A DNA stretch of 64,000 nt from Marivivens sp. (GTDB taxonomy: Bacteria; Pseudomonadota; Alphaproteobacteria; Rhodobacterales; Rhodobacteraceae): positions 248,001 to 312,000 of the forward strand of contig JAHEBU010000001.1 in the NCBI GenBank assembly GCA_024642115.1. The letters are read 5' to 3'. Below the pieces are notes generated by a model that was given only the letters and a program-made list of their open reading frames with translations, was not told the DNA's origin and made no database searches. This document shows, piece by piece, positions 1-9,625 of the stretch. Each line of letters opens with the position of its first letter. Position 1 is the stretch's first letter. Made by a program: the position numbers and the translations under genes.

Positions 1-788
1 GTTACAACACGGGTCGTCGCAGCGACAAAACCCATGACAATTTCAACTTGTTCTCGGCCTAAGCCAGCACCTTCGGTAAAGTCGCCGCTTTCGTCTCGAC
101 GTCCTGCTTGCAACAACTGCGCGACACCGTACGGCCCGAGACGATCAACCTTGTCAATAGCGCGAAGGACAATGCCACGCTCTTCCTTGAAACGATCAGG
201 ATCGTTGGGGTCGAGAACGCCTGCCATTTCCATGACCCCGTTCAGAACCTTGCGATTATTGACCTTGACCACATAGTCCCCGCGGGCAATCCCCACCGCC
301 TCGAGCGTGTCGGACAGCATCGCACAAATCTCGGCGTCCGCTGCCACCGATGCCGCACCGACTGTATCCGCATCGCACTGATAGAACTGGCGAAACCGGC
401 CCGGACCGGGCTTTTCGTTCCGCCAGACCGGACCCATTGCATAACGGCGATAGGGGGTCGGCAGGTCGTTGCGGTGCTGGGCATAAACGCGGGCGAGAGG
501 CGCGGTCAGGTCATAGCGGAGCGCCAGCCAGTCGCCCTTGTCCTTGTCGTCGAACTCTTGCCAGGCAAACACGCCTTCATTCGGGCGGTCCACGTCGGGC
601 AGGAACTTACCCAGCGCCTCGACCGTCTCGACCGCACTCGTTTCCAGCGCGTCGAACCCATAGCGATGATAGACCCCGGCGATCTGCGCCAGCATCTGCG
701 ACCGGTCGGTCACGTCCGATCCGAAATAATCGCGGAACCCCTTGGGCGTTTCGGCCTTGGGGCGGGGGGTCTTGGTGTCCTTGGCCAT
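1..788 (-). CDS. hisS: Histidyl-tRNA synthetase, partial (3' end outside window)
   Basis: Class II aminoacyl-tRNA synthetase that charges tRNA-His in the cytoplasm. About 262 N-terminal residues lie in the window, and the reading frame runs off the left edge. Visible family hallmarks are [10 protein letters not shown] near residue 14 (motif 1 region), [15 protein letters not shown] near 91-105 (the histidine-binding loop) and [17 protein letters not shown] near 119-135 (motif 2, with the ATP-contacting arginine). The ATG at 788-786 gives the N-terminus [13 protein letters not shown], usual for this family. The C-terminal anticodon-binding domain is not visible. The next gene (slyX) is divergent with 114 bp between starts, so promoters for both should lie at 789-902. 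Confidence 0.95.
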   Translation of the reverse strand, partial: MAKDTKTPRPKAETPKGFRDYFGSDVTDRSQMLAQIAGVYHRYGFDALETSAVETVEALGKFLPDVDRPNEGVFAWQEFDDKDKGDWLALRYDLTAPLARVYAQHRNDLPTPYRRYAMGPVWRNEKPGPGRFRQFYQCDADTVGAASVAADAEICAMLSDTLEAVGIARGDYVVKVNNRKVLNGVMEMAGVLDPNDPDRFKEERGIVLRAIDKVDRLGPYGVAQLLQAGRRDESGDFTEGAGLGREQVEIVMGFVAATTRVV

Positions 789-902
789 GGGGTCCTCGGG
801 CTTGCAGGGTTGCGGCCTGCCTTTACCCCGCCCCGCGTCCAAGGGCAACGCGGACCTGCGGCCCCCCTTCTTCCGGCGCCCCGACCATGATATGCGCCCC
901 GC

Positions 903-1106
903 ATGACCGACCTGACCCACCTGGAAGAACAGATCGCCCACCTGACCCGCACGGTCGAGGATCTGTCAGATATCGTCGCCCGTCAGGAACGCGAGTTGAT
1001 GGTGGCGCAGCGGCGACTGGCCCTGCTGATGGAGCGCGAAGCCACGCGCGAGGTCGATGCAGGTGGGACGATCCCGTTGGCAGATCAGAAACCGCCGCAC
1101 TGGTAG
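903..1106 (+). CDS. slyX: SlyX family protein
   Basis: Small 67-residue protein. It has an N-terminal heptad-like helix ([19 protein letters not shown]) that should form a coiled coil, and ends in PPHW, the aromatic PPH tail typical of SlyX. The biochemical role of SlyX is not established in any organism. It is divergent from hisS and convergent with dnaE, with only 35 bp to the dnaE stop. The start is the only ATG that gives the family N-terminus. Confidence 0.85.
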   Translation: MTDLTHLEEQIAHLTRTVEDLSDIVARQERELMVAQRRLALLMEREATREVDAGGTIPLADQKPPHW

Positions 1107-1141
1107 GGCCGCGATTTCCGGTTACCGGACATCGGCGCTCC

Positions 1142-4100
1142 TCAGACCTCGACCACCTCGATCACACCGTCCAATGACCGCAGCGCGCCCTTGATCTGCG
1201 GATTGACGGGAAATTCCTCGTCCAGTGTCAAGTCCACCTCGCCCAGATCAGTCCCGGTGTCGATGGTGACGATAACCGGGCCGCGCCCACCGCGCACCTT
1301 GTCCCTGCGGGCGTTTTCCAGAATCGTCTGGACAAGTGTGATCGCCGCCGCCTCGCCCAGAAACACCCGCAGGCCCGTCGCCCCGGCATCGGCCACGACC
1401 GTGTCGATTGGTGCCACGGACCGGCCCAGCAGTTTCAACTGGTCCGATTCCATCGTCGCCTCGACCTGAATGACCACCAGCGACCCGGTTTCCAGATGTT
1501 CGCGCGCGGCTTCGAGCGTGTCCGAAAACAGCGTGACCTCGTATTGCCCGGTGGGATCGGACATGGCGACAAAGGCAAAGCGGTTGCCCCGCGCCGATTT
1601 GCGTTCCTGCCGCCCGGCCACGGTTCCCGCCATCTTGGCGATATGCGCCCCGCGTTCGGCCTTGGCTGTCACCTCGTCCAGCGTGAGGATGCCCTTGCGC
1701 TTTAGCGCGGCCATGTAATCGTCCAGCGGGTGACCCGAGAGGTAGAACCCGATCGCCTTGAACTCCTCCGCCAGCCGTTCGGCGGGAAGCCAGTCGGCGG
1801 ATTTGGACAGGCGCGGTTCGGGTAGGTCATCGCCCGCCTCGCCAAACAGGCTGACCTGACTTGAACTTTTCTGGTCGTGAATGGCCGCCGAATAGCCCAC
1901 CAGCGCGTCAAGACTGTCAAAAACCCGACGTCGGTTGGGATCGAGCACGTCAAACGCCCCGGCGCGCGCCAGCATTTCCAGCGGACGCTTGCCCACCCGC
2001 TTGAGGTCCACCCGGCGGGCGAGGTCAAAGAGCGTCGCAAACGGCTTGCCCGCCCGCCCCTCGACGATCAGGCGCATCGCATCCACGCCCACGTTTTTCA
2101 GTGCGCCCAGCGCATAGACCAGCCGCCCGCCTGCCACGTCGAACGTCGCCTCGGACCGGTTCACGCAAGGCGGGACACACTCGATCCCCATGCCCTTGCG
2201 CACCTCCTGAAAATAGGTGCCCAGCTTGTCGGTCAGGTGAATATCGCAGTTCATCACGCCCGCCATGAATTCGACCGGGTGATTGGCCTTGAGCCAGGCC
2301 GTCTGGTAGCTGACGACGGCATAGGCGGCGGCGTGCGATTTGTTGAACCCGTAGTTGGCGAATTTTTCGAGCAGGTCGAAAACTTCGCTGGCCTTGCGTT
2401 TGTCCACCCCGTTGGCCATCGCGCCCGCTTCGAATTTCGGGCGTTCCTTGGCCATCTCTTCGGCGATCTTCTTGCCCATCGCCCGGCGCAGCAGGTCGGC
2501 CCCGCCAAGGCTATAGCCCGCCATGACCTGCGCAATCTGCATCACCTGTTCCTGATAGACGATGATGCCTTGGGTTTCGGCGAGGATGTGGTCGATGGAC
2601 GGGTGAATGGATTCAAGGTCCTTGAGCCCATTCTTGACCTCGCAATAGGTCGGGATGTTTTCCATCGGGCCGGGACGGTAGAGCGCGACGAGGGCCACGA
2701 TATCTTCGATACAGGTCGGCTTCATCCGCTTGAGCGCGTCCATCATGCCCGAGCTTTCCACCTGGAACACGGCGATGGTCTTGGCATCGGCATAAAGGGC
2801 GTAGGATTTCGCATCGTCCAGCGGGATCGCCCCGATGTCGTAGTCAAACCCGGTGGGCGGTTCATACAGTCGCGTCCCATCCGCAGCGACGTTCAGCGTG
2901 CGCCCCGATTTGCGGATCAGCGCCACGGCGTTCTGGATGACCGTCAGCGTTTTCAGCCCCAGAAAGTCGAATTTGACCAGCCCCGCCTGTTCCACCCATT
3001 TCATGTTGAACTGGGTGGCGGGCATGTCGGACCTTGGGTCCTGATAAAGCGGGACCAGACGGTCGAGCGGCCTGTCCCCGATCACCACACCCGCGGCATG
3101 GGTCGAGGCGTTGCGCAGTAACCCTTCGATCTGTTGGGCATAGGTCAGAAGGCGACCTACGACCTCTTCCTTGGCCTCTTCGCGCAGGCGGGGTTCGTCG
3201 GCTAGGGCTTTCTCGATGCTGACAGGTTTGACCCCTTCGACCGGGATCATCTTGGACAGCCGGTCCACCTGACCGTAAGGCAGTTGCAGCACCCGGCCCA
3301 CGTCGCGCACGGCGGCCTTGGACAAAAGCGCGCCAAAGGTGATGATCTGCCCCACCTTGTCGCGGCCATATTTGTCCTGAACGTAGCGAATGACCTCTTC
3401 GCGACGGTCCATGCAAAAGTCGATATCGAAGTCGGGCATCGACACCCGTTCGGGGTTCAGGAACCGTTCGAACAGGAGAGAGTATCGCAGCGGATCAAGG
3501 TCGGTGATGGTCAGCGCATAGGCCACCAGCGACCCGGCCCCCGATCCCCGCCCCGGCCCCACCGGAATATCGTGATCCTTGGCCCATTTGATGAAATCAG
3601 CCACGATCAGGAAATAGCCGGGAAAGCCCATCTGTTCGATGATGCCCAGCTCAAATTCCAGCCGCGATTCATACTCGGGCACCGTGACGGCGTGCGGGAT
3701 GACGGCCAGACGGGCGGTCAGCCCTTCCTTGGCCTGACGGCGCAGTTCGGCAACCTCGTCATCGGCGAATTTCGGCAGGATCGGCGCGCGCTTATACGCC
3801 TTGAACGCGCAGCGGCGGGCGATTTCGATGGTATTTTCCAGTGCCTCGGGCAGGTCGGCGAACAGGGTCGCCATTTCCTGCGGGCTTTTGAAATAGTGCT
3901 GGGGGGTCAGGCGACGGCGGGGTTCCTGCTGGTCCACATAAGCGCCTTGGGCGATGCAGATCAGCGCATCGTGCGCCTCGTAAAGCTCGGTCTTGGGGAA
4001 ATAGACATCGTTGGTGGCAACCAGCGGCAGGTCCATCGCATAGGCCATTTCGATATGGCCCTGTTCGGACAGGCGTTCAGCATCGGGCAAGCCATCCTCG

Positions 4101-4639
4101 CCGGGGTGGCGTTGCAGTTCGACATAAAGACGCTGGGGATAGATCGCGGCAAGCCGGGACATCAGCGCCTGCGCCTTGGCCTGCTGGCCCAGCCTGAGGA
4201 GCCGCCCGATGGGGCCATCCGGCCCACCGGTGAGGCAGATCAGGCCCTCGGAAAACTCGGCCAGCTCGTCCACGCTGACCTGCGGCAACTCGCCCGCCGC
4301 ATCAAGGTAGGCGCACGAGTTGAGCCGCATCAGGTTCATATATCCCGCCTCGTTCTGGGCGAGCAGGACGATGGGCGCGGGCGGCTCGGGCCGTTTGCCA
4401 GGGTCGGGGGTGGCATAGGTCAGATCGACCTGACAGCCGATGATCGGCTGCACCCCGGCCTTGGAGGCGTATTCGGAAAACTCCAGCGCGCAGAACATGT
4501 TGTTGGTGTCGGTCACGGCAACGGCAGGCATCCCGGCCCTGATCGCCATGTCGGGCAGTTTCTTGACCGGCACCGCCCCTTCCAGCAGGGAATGTTCGGT
4601 GTGCACGCGCAGGTGAATGAATCGGGGAAGGTCTGTCAT
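1142..4639 (-). CDS. dnaE: DNA polymerase III subunit alpha (replicative polymerase)
   Basis: Catalytic subunit of the chromosomal replicase. At 1165 residues it matches the E. coli DnaE length (about 1160). The N-terminal PHP domain starts with FIHLRVHTEHSLLEGA near residues 7-22. The polymerase core carries GPGRGSGAGSL near 360 and the catalytic PDFDIDFCMDRR near 400. A helix-hairpin and OB-fold region occupies the last 250 residues. This is the DnaE1 type, not the error-prone ImuC/DnaE2, because the length and PHP sequence fit the housekeeping enzyme. It is monocistronic here, convergent with slyX and divergent from xdhA across 260 bp. The ATG at 4639 gives MTDLPRFIHLRVH, as expected. Confidence 0.96.
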   Translation of the reverse strand: MTDLPRFIHLRVHTEHSLLEGAVPVKKLPDMAIRAGMPAVAVTDTNNMFCALEFSEYASKAGVQPIIGCQVDLTYATPDPGKRPEPPAPIVLLAQNEAGYMNLMRLNSCAYLDAAGELPQVSVDELAEFSEGLICLTGGPDGPIGRLLRLGQQAKAQALMSRLAAIYPQRLYVELQRHPGEDGLPDAERLSEQGHIEMAYAMDLPLVATNDVYFPKTELYEAHDALICIAQGAYVDQQEPRRRLTPQHYFKSPQEMATLFADLPEALENTIEIARRCAFKAYKRAPILPKFADDEVAELRRQAKEGLTARLAVIPHAVTVPEYESRLEFELGIIEQMGFPGYFLIVADFIKWAKDHDIPVGPGRGSGAGSLVAYALTITDLDPLRYSLLFERFLNPERVSMPDFDIDFCMDRREEVIRYVQDKYGRDKVGQIITFGALLSKAAVRDVGRVLQLPYGQVDRLSKMIPVEGVKPVSIEKALADEPRLREEAKEEVVGRLLTYAQQIEGLLRNASTHAAGVVIGDRPLDRLVPLYQDPRSDMPATQFNMKWVEQAGLVKFDFLGLKTLTVIQNAVALIRKSGRTLNVAADGTRLYEPPTGFDYDIGAIPLDDAKSYALYADAKTIAVFQVESSGMMDALKRMKPTCIEDIVALVALYRPGPMENIPTYCEVKNGLKDLESIHPSIDHILAETQGIIVYQEQVMQIAQVMAGYSLGGADLLRRAMGKKIAEEMAKERPKFEAGAMANGVDKRKASEVFDLLEKFANYGFNKSHAAAYAVVSYQTAWLKANHPVEFMAGVMNCDIHLTDKLGTYFQEVRKGMGIECVPPCVNRSEATFDVAGGRLVYALGALKNVGVDAMRLIVEGRAGKPFATLFDLARRVDLKRVGKRPLEMLARAGAFDVLDPNRRRVFDSLDALVGYSAAIHDQKSSSQVSLFGEAGDDLPEPRLSKSADWLPAERLAEEFKAIGFYLSGHPLDDYMAALKRKGILTLDEVTAKAERGAHIAKMAGTVAGRQERKSARGNRFAFVAMSDPTGQYEVTLFSDTLEAAREHLETGSLVVIQVEATMESDQLKLLGRSVAPIDTVVADAGATGLRVFLGEAAAITLVQTILENARRDKVRGGRGPVIVTIDTGTDLGEVDLTLDEEFPVNPQIKGALRSLDGVIEVVEV

Positions 4640-4899
4640 GGGTCCAGCCTACCCGACGGGTCGGCAGCGGCAATCCCCTTGCGTCCAGGTCCGCCCTGCC
4701 CTATTCGCAGGCAGAGCGGAACAATCATTGCCCATTTTCAACGCTTTTTTGAAGCTGCTTCGCCCTCCTTTCCCGTCGCCACCCTTGCCAACAGGGCAAA
4801 AGGCCGCTTTGCTCGGTCCATCACAGAGCGCTGGCTTTCCGCCGCATCGGGCCAGCGCGGGCGGGACACTCGCATAACAGACAGCGGCCGAGATCAGGC

Positions 4900-6273
4900 A
4901 TGACCGAGATCACGTTTCTTCTGAACGGAGAGACGGTGCAGGTGTCCGCCCCACCGACCACCACCCTGCTGGATTGGCTGCGCGACGGGCGGGGCCTGAC
5001 CGGGACCAAGGAAGGCTGCAACGAGGGCGATTGCGGGGCCTGCACGGTCATCGTGACCGACGATCTGGGGGCCAAGGCGCTGAACGCCTGCATCCTGTTC
5101 CTGCCGCAACTGCACGGCAAGGCGGTGCGCACGGTCGAAGGGATCAGCGGGCCTGCGGGCCAGATGCACCCGGTGCAACAGGCGATGGTGGATCACCACG
5201 GATCGCAATGCGGGTTCTGCACGCCGGGCTTCATCGCCTCGATGGCCGCCGGGCACCTTCAGGGCCGAACGGATCATGACGTTGTTCTTGCAGGGAACCT
5301 CTGCCGTTGCACGGGCTATGCACCGATCATCCGCGCGGCCAAGGCGGCCGAAGAGGCCGATGTGCCAGAGTGGATGGAGGAGTATCTGTCGAAACTGGAC
5401 GGCACGGTGGGTTCGCACCCACCCTACGCGCCGGAAAGTGCCGACGATCTGGCGGCATGGTATGCCGCCAACCCCGATGGGACGTTGATCGCCGGGGCAA
5501 CGGATGTGGGCCTTTGGGTGACCAAGCAGTTGCGCGAGTTGCCAAAGGTCGCCTTCCTGAACCGCTGCGCCGACCTGCGCGGCATCGAGATTGGCGCGGA
5601 CACGATCACCTTTGGCGCAATGGCCACCATGACCGAGGTCGAGGGGGTGCTGGACCACAACCACCCCTCTTACGCCGCGATGGTCCGCCGCTATGGGTCC
5701 GAACAGGTGCGGGGCGCGGCCACCATCGGCGGCAATATCGCCAACGGATCGCCCATCGGGGATAATCCGCCCGCATTGATCGCGCTGGGGGCGACCCTGC
5801 ATCTGCGCAAGGGTGATCTGCGGCGCGACCTGCCGCTCGAGGCGTTCTTTATCGACTATGGCAAACAGGACCGCGCCCCCGGCGAATTCGTGACCGGTGT
5901 CACGATCCCGAAATCGGCGCCCGGCTTGCGCTGTTACAAACTGTCAAAAAGGTTCGATCAGGACATCTCTGCCGTCTGCGGGGCATTCGATATCTCGGTT
6001 CAGGACGGAAAAGTCCAAGCCGCCCGGATCGCCTTTGGCGGGATGGCGGGCATCCCCAAACGGGCCTCCGCAGTCGAAGTCGCACTGATCGGCCAACCTT
6101 GGACCGAGGCGACCGTGGAGGCGGCCCTGCCCGCCTTTGCCGCCGATTTCCAACCGCTCAGCGACATGCGGGCCAGTGCTGCCTATCGCCTGACCACGGC
6201 GCAGAACATGCTGCGCCGCTATTTCGCCGAGATGACGGGGCAGGCCACAGACCTGATGCAGGTGAGCGCATGA
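4900..6273 (+). CDS. xdhA: Xanthine dehydrogenase small subunit (2Fe-2S and FAD)
   Basis: Electron-transfer subunit of the bacterial two-subunit xanthine dehydrogenase, which oxidises hypoxanthine and xanthine to urate. The plant-type [2Fe-2S] domain has C40, C45 and C48 in [11 protein letters not shown] second [2Fe-2S] helical domain has C104/C107 (CGFC) and C135/C137 (CRC). The FAD-binding domain begins near 185, with [10 protein letters not shown] and the [15 protein letters not shown] loop near 277. Length 457 is normal for XdhA. It is the first gene of an xdhABC-ABC transporter operon; its TGA overlaps the xdhB ATG. No purine riboswitch is evident in the 260 bp upstream. Confidence 0.95.
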   Translation: MTEITFLLNGETVQVSAPPTTTLLDWLRDGRGLTGTKEGCNEGDCGACTVIVTDDLGAKALNACILFLPQLHGKAVRTVEGISGPAGQMHPVQQAMVDHHGSQCGFCTPGFIASMAAGHLQGRTDHDVVLAGNLCRCTGYAPIIRAAKAAEEADVPEWMEEYLSKLDGTVGSHPPYAPESADDLAAWYAANPDGTLIAGATDVGLWVTKQLRELPKVAFLNRCADLRGIEIGADTITFGAMATMTEVEGVLDHNHPSYAAMVRRYGSEQVRGAATIGGNIANGSPIGDNPPALIALGATLHLRKGDLRRDLPLEAFFIDYGKQDRAPGEFVTGVTIPKSAPGLRCYKLSKRFDQDISAVCGAFDISVQDGKVQAARIAFGGMAGIPKRASAVEVALIGQPWTEATVEAALPAFAADFQPLSDMRASAAYRLTTAQNMLRRYFAEMTGQATDLMQVSA

Positions 6274-8735
6274 GCGTCGCCAAACCCCTGCCCCACGATT
6301 CCGCTCCCTTGCATGTCACAGGGCAGGCACGGTACATCGACGATATCCCGACGCCCGCGGGGACCCTGCATCTGGCGTTCGGCCTGTCCACCGTGGCGCG
6401 GGGGACGATCATCGGGGTGGACCTGAGCGCCGTGCGCGCCGCCACCGGCGTCGTCGCCGTGCTGACCGCCGCAGACTTGCCCTTTGCCAATGACGTCAGC
6501 CCGTCGAACCATGACGAACCGCTGCTGGCCACGGGGACGGTCCACTATATCGGGCAGCCGATATTCTGCGTGGTGGCGACCTCGCACCTTTCGGCGCGCA
6601 AGGCCGCGCGTCTGGGCAAGATCGACTATGCCGAAGAAACCCCGATCCTGACGATCGAGGCGGCATTGGCCGCGAACAGCCGGTTCGAGGATGGCCCGCG
6701 CATCTGGTCCAAGGGCGATGTGGACGCCGCCCTGACCCGCGCGCCGCACCGCCTGCAGGGCCGGATCGAAATGGGCGGACAGGAACATTTCTATCTGGAA
6801 GGGCAAGCCGCACTCGCCCTCCCGCAGGAAGGGGGCGACATGATCGTCCACTCCTCGACCCAGCACCCGACCGAGATCCAGCACAAGGTGGCCGAGGCAT
6901 TGGGCTTGCCCATGAACGCTGTGCGCTGCGAAGTGCGCCGGATGGGCGGCGGCTTTGGCGGCAAGGAAAGCCAGGGCAACGCGCTGGCCGTCGCCTGCGC
7001 GGTGGCCGCCCGGTTGACGGGCAAGCCCTGCAAGATGCGATATGACCGGGACGATGACATGATCATCACCGGCAAACGGCACGATTTCCGCATCGACTAT
7101 GACGTGGGCTACGACGACCGGGGCCGGGTGCAGGGGATCGAGTTCACGCAATACACCCGCTGCGGCTGGGCGATGGACCTGTCGCTGCCGGTGGCCGACC
7201 GGGCGATGCTGCATGCCGACAACGCCTACCTTTTGCCCCATGCGCGGATCACCTCGCACCGGCTGAAAACCAACACCCAGTCTGCCACCGCCTATCGCGG
7301 GTTTGGCGGCCCGCAGGGGGTTCTGGGGGTCGAGCGGGTCATGGACCATGTGGCCCACGCGCTGGGACTGGACCCGGTGCAGGTGCGGCAGGTGAACTAT
7401 TACCGCGCGGCGGAGGGGGGGCTGTCTGCCCCCCACCGGCCTGCGGCCTCCCCCCCCGAGGATATTTCCGGCACAAAGGCAGGGCAAGACGGGCAGGATA
7501 TGACCAGTCGGGGGGCTGCGGGTGGCGGGCAGCGGATTTCGTCGGGCACCGGGGGCGCACGTCGTTTTGGGGCTGAACATTCGCCACAGGCCGAGGATTA
7601 CGGCCCCAATACGACGCCCTATGGGATGGAAGTCACCGATTTCGCCCTGCATGCGATGACCGACCGGCTGCTGGCATCCTGTGACTATGCCGCCCGTCGC
7701 GCAGCCATTGCGGAGTGGAACGCGGCGAACCCCATTCTGAAACGCGGGATCGGCTTTTCCCCGGTCAAGTTCGGGATTTCCTTTACCCTCACTCACCTTA
7801 ATCAGGCGGGGGCTTTGGTCCATGTCTATCAGGACGGGTCGATCCACCTGAACCACGGCGGGACCGAGATGGGACAGGGCCTGTTCCAGAAGGTGGCCCA
7901 AGTGGCGGCGAGCCGGTTCGGTGTTGATGTTTCCGCCGTCAAGATCACGGCGACCGATACCGGCAAGGTGCCTAATACCAGCGCAACTGCCGCCTCCTCC
8001 GGCAGCGATCTCAATGGGATGGCCGTGCAGGCGGCTTGCGACACGATCCGCGACCGGATGGCCGCCTGTCTGGCTGATCTGGCCCAGACCACGCCCGACA
8101 AGGTGCGTTTTGCCGAAGGCCGCGTGCATGTCGGGGCCGAGGTCTTGAGTTTTGCCGAAGCCGCCGCCCGCGTCTATGTCAACCGCGTCAGCCTGTCGGC
8201 CACCGGGTTCTACAAGACCCCAGATCTGTCCTGGGATCGCATCCGGGGGCAGGGCCGCCCGTTCTATTACTTTGCCCACGGGGCCGCCGTGACCGAGGTG
8301 GTCATCGACACCCTGACCGGCGAAAACCGCATCCTGCGGACCGATATCCTGCATGACGCGGGGGCGTCGCTGAATCCGGCGCTGGATATTGGGCAGGTCG
8401 AGGGTGGCTATGTGCAGGGGGCCGGTTGGCTCACGACCGAAGAGTTGGTCTGGGACGACAAGGGCCGCCTGCGCACCCATGCGCCCAGCACCTACAAGAT
8501 CCCCGCCGTGTCCGACCGCCCGCCCGTGTTCAACGTGGCGCTTTGGGATCAGGCGAACCCGGCAGCGACCGTCTATCGGTCCAAGGCGGTGGGCGAGCCG
8601 CCGTTCATGTTGGGCATTTCCGCGCTTCTGGCGCTGTCGGACGCGGTGGCGGCCTGTGGCCCCGCCTATCCGGCGCTGGATGCGCCAGCGACACCCGAAC
8701 GCATCCTGACGGCCGTGCAAAAGGTGCGCGGATGA
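6270..8735 (+). CDS. xdhB: Xanthine dehydrogenase large (molybdenum cofactor) subunit, with an in-frame insert
   Basis: Moco-binding catalytic subunit. The ATG overlaps the xdhA stop (ATGA); longer in-frame starts upstream lie inside xdhA and are rejected. Hallmarks are [10 protein letters not shown] near residue 227 and [10 protein letters not shown] near 340 (Moco contacts), GGTEMGQG near 530, and GEPPFML with the probable catalytic base E776. Length is 821 residues, versus about 770-780 expected for the family. The excess is one block at roughly residues 381-441, between NYY and the conserved TTPYG, rich in G, A, S and P. Its DNA looks like an intergenic palindromic repeat (see the separate repeat entry). 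The frame stays open, so the enzyme may be functional with a surface loop, but this is inference. Confidence 0.94.
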   Translation: MSVAKPLPHDSAPLHVTGQARYIDDIPTPAGTLHLAFGLSTVARGTIIGVDLSAVRAATGVVAVLTAADLPFANDVSPSNHDEPLLATGTVHYIGQPIFCVVATSHLSARKAARLGKIDYAEETPILTIEAALAANSRFEDGPRIWSKGDVDAALTRAPHRLQGRIEMGGQEHFYLEGQAALALPQEGGDMIVHSSTQHPTEIQHKVAEALGLPMNAVRCEVRRMGGGFGGKESQGNALAVACAVAARLTGKPCKMRYDRDDDMIITGKRHDFRIDYDVGYDDRGRVQGIEFTQYTRCGWAMDLSLPVADRAMLHADNAYLLPHARITSHRLKTNTQSATAYRGFGGPQGVLGVERVMDHVAHALGLDPVQVRQVNYYRAAEGGLSAPHRPAASPPEDISGTKAGQDGQDMTSRGAAGGGQRISSGTGGARRFGAEHSPQAEDYGPNTTPYGMEVTDFALHAMTDRLLASCDYAARRAAIAEWNAANPILKRGIGFSPVKFGISFTLTHLNQAGALVHVYQDGSIHLNHGGTEMGQGLFQKVAQVAASRFGVDVSAVKITATDTGKVPNTSATAASSGSDLNGMAVQAACDTIRDRMAACLADLAQTTPDKVRFAEGRVHVGAEVLSFAEAAARVYVNRVSLSATGFYKTPDLSWDRIRGQGRPFYYFAHGAAVTEVVIDTLTGENRILRTDILHDAGASLNPALDIGQVEGGYVQGAGWLTTEELVWDDKGRLRTHAPSTYKIPAVSDRPPVFNVALWDQANPAATVYRSKAVGEPPFMLGISALLALSDAVAACGPAYPALDAPATPERILTAVQKVRG
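7411..7592. repeat. Palindromic repeat-like insert inside xdhB
   Basis: About 180 bp between the codons for NYY and the conserved [10 protein letters not shown] of xdhB. It begins with a hairpin: seven G at 7415-7421, CTGTCTG, then six C. A second small palindrome (GGCCTGCGGCC) follows, then CCCCCCCCGAGGATATTTCC. That layout (G-run, CTGTCTG or similar, C-run, GC palindrome, CCCCGAGGATATTT) matches, from memory, a very common intergenic repeat of Rhodobacteraceae genomes. The remainder (7480-7592) is G-rich and unassigned. Translated in frame it adds about 60 residues. No second copy of this element is present in the window, so its boundaries cannot be fixed here. Confidence 0.6.
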
Positions 8736-9625
8736 CCGCCATCCGCATCCTGATCGCCCGCACCGCCGGGTCTGTCCCACGCGAGGCGGGGACAGTGATG
8801 ACCGTGACTGCTACGGAGCAGGACGGCACCATCGGCGGTGGCACGCTCGAATTTCAGGCAGTGGCCGAGGCGCGGGCGATGCTGGTGGCCGGCGTGGCGC
8901 TGCGCCAGCAGACCCTGCCGCTAGGCCCGGCGTTGGGGCAATGCTGCGGCGGGTCGGTGACGCTGATCTGGGAACGGGTGGCGGGCGACGTCGCGTTGCC
9001 GCGTGCGATCCCGTTGGAAAGCCCTTGCCCGATGCCTGCGACGGTGGCGCAAAAACTGGGGCAGGTGCGCCCTGGTGCCGCCCCGCTGACACTGGACGGC
9101 TGGCTCATCGAGGCGGGCTCCCTGCCCCGTCGACCTGTCTGGATCTGGGGCGCAGGCCATGTGGGCCGGGCTCTCGTCGGGGTGCTGGCCCCGCTGCCGG
9201 ACCTTTCCATCACTTGGATTGATACCAGCGCGGACCGTTTTCCTGCCCAGGTACCGCAGGGTGTCACCACCCTGCCTGCCACCGATCCGGCGCTGCTGGC
9301 CCGCCATGCGCCGCAGGACGCCGATCACCTGATCCTGACCTACAGTCACGACATCGACCTGAGCCTTTGTCACGCGCTGCTGGCGCGCGGCTTTGCGTCG
9401 TGCGGGTTGATCGGGTCTGCCACCAAATGGGCGCGGTTCCGGGGGCGGCTGGCGTCCTTGGGGCACACTCACGAACAGATCGCGCGCATCGCCTGCCCGA
9501 TCGGCGATGCGGCCTTGGGCAAACATCCACAGGCCATCGCACTTGGCGTCGCCACAAGTCTGCTCAGACAGACAGGCACCAACATCAACAGGGGGACAGA
9601 CGATGGAGCGCGAAACACTGCTTGA
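8732..9625 (+). CDS. xdhC: Xanthine dehydrogenase accessory protein (Moco sulfuration/insertion)
   Basis: XdhC binds molybdenum cofactor, promotes its sulfuration and hands it to XdhB. The 297-residue protein has the N-terminal XdhC/CoxI domain with the conserved IGGGTLEFQA near 28-38 and the cysteine pair in GQCCGGSVTL near 70, the likely Moco contact. A C-terminal Rossmann domain begins at WIWGAGHVGRALVG near 145. The ATG overlaps the xdhB TGA (ATGA coupling). Its 3' end overlaps the transporter ATPase start by 23 bp, which ties enzyme maturation and transport into one transcript. Confidence 0.93.
   Translation: MTAIRILIARTAGSVPREAGTVMTVTATEQDGTIGGGTLEFQAVAEARAMLVAGVALRQQTLPLGPALGQCCGGSVTLIWERVAGDVALPRAIPLESPCPMPATVAQKLGQVRPGAAPLTLDGWLIEAGSLPRRPVWIWGAGHVGRALVGVLAPLPDLSITWIDTSADRFPAQVPQGVTTLPATDPALLARHAPQDADHLILTYSHDIDLSLCHALLARGFASCGLIGSATKWARFRGRLASLGHTHEQIARIACPIGDAALGKHPQAIALGVATSLLRQTGTNINRGTDDGARNTA

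Noticed and set aside
6219-8780. Antisense 853-codon open frame opposite xdhB and part of xdhC
   Set aside because: Its translation is a mirror of xdhB in GC-rich DNA, with no recognisable domains, and the plus-strand gene is certain.
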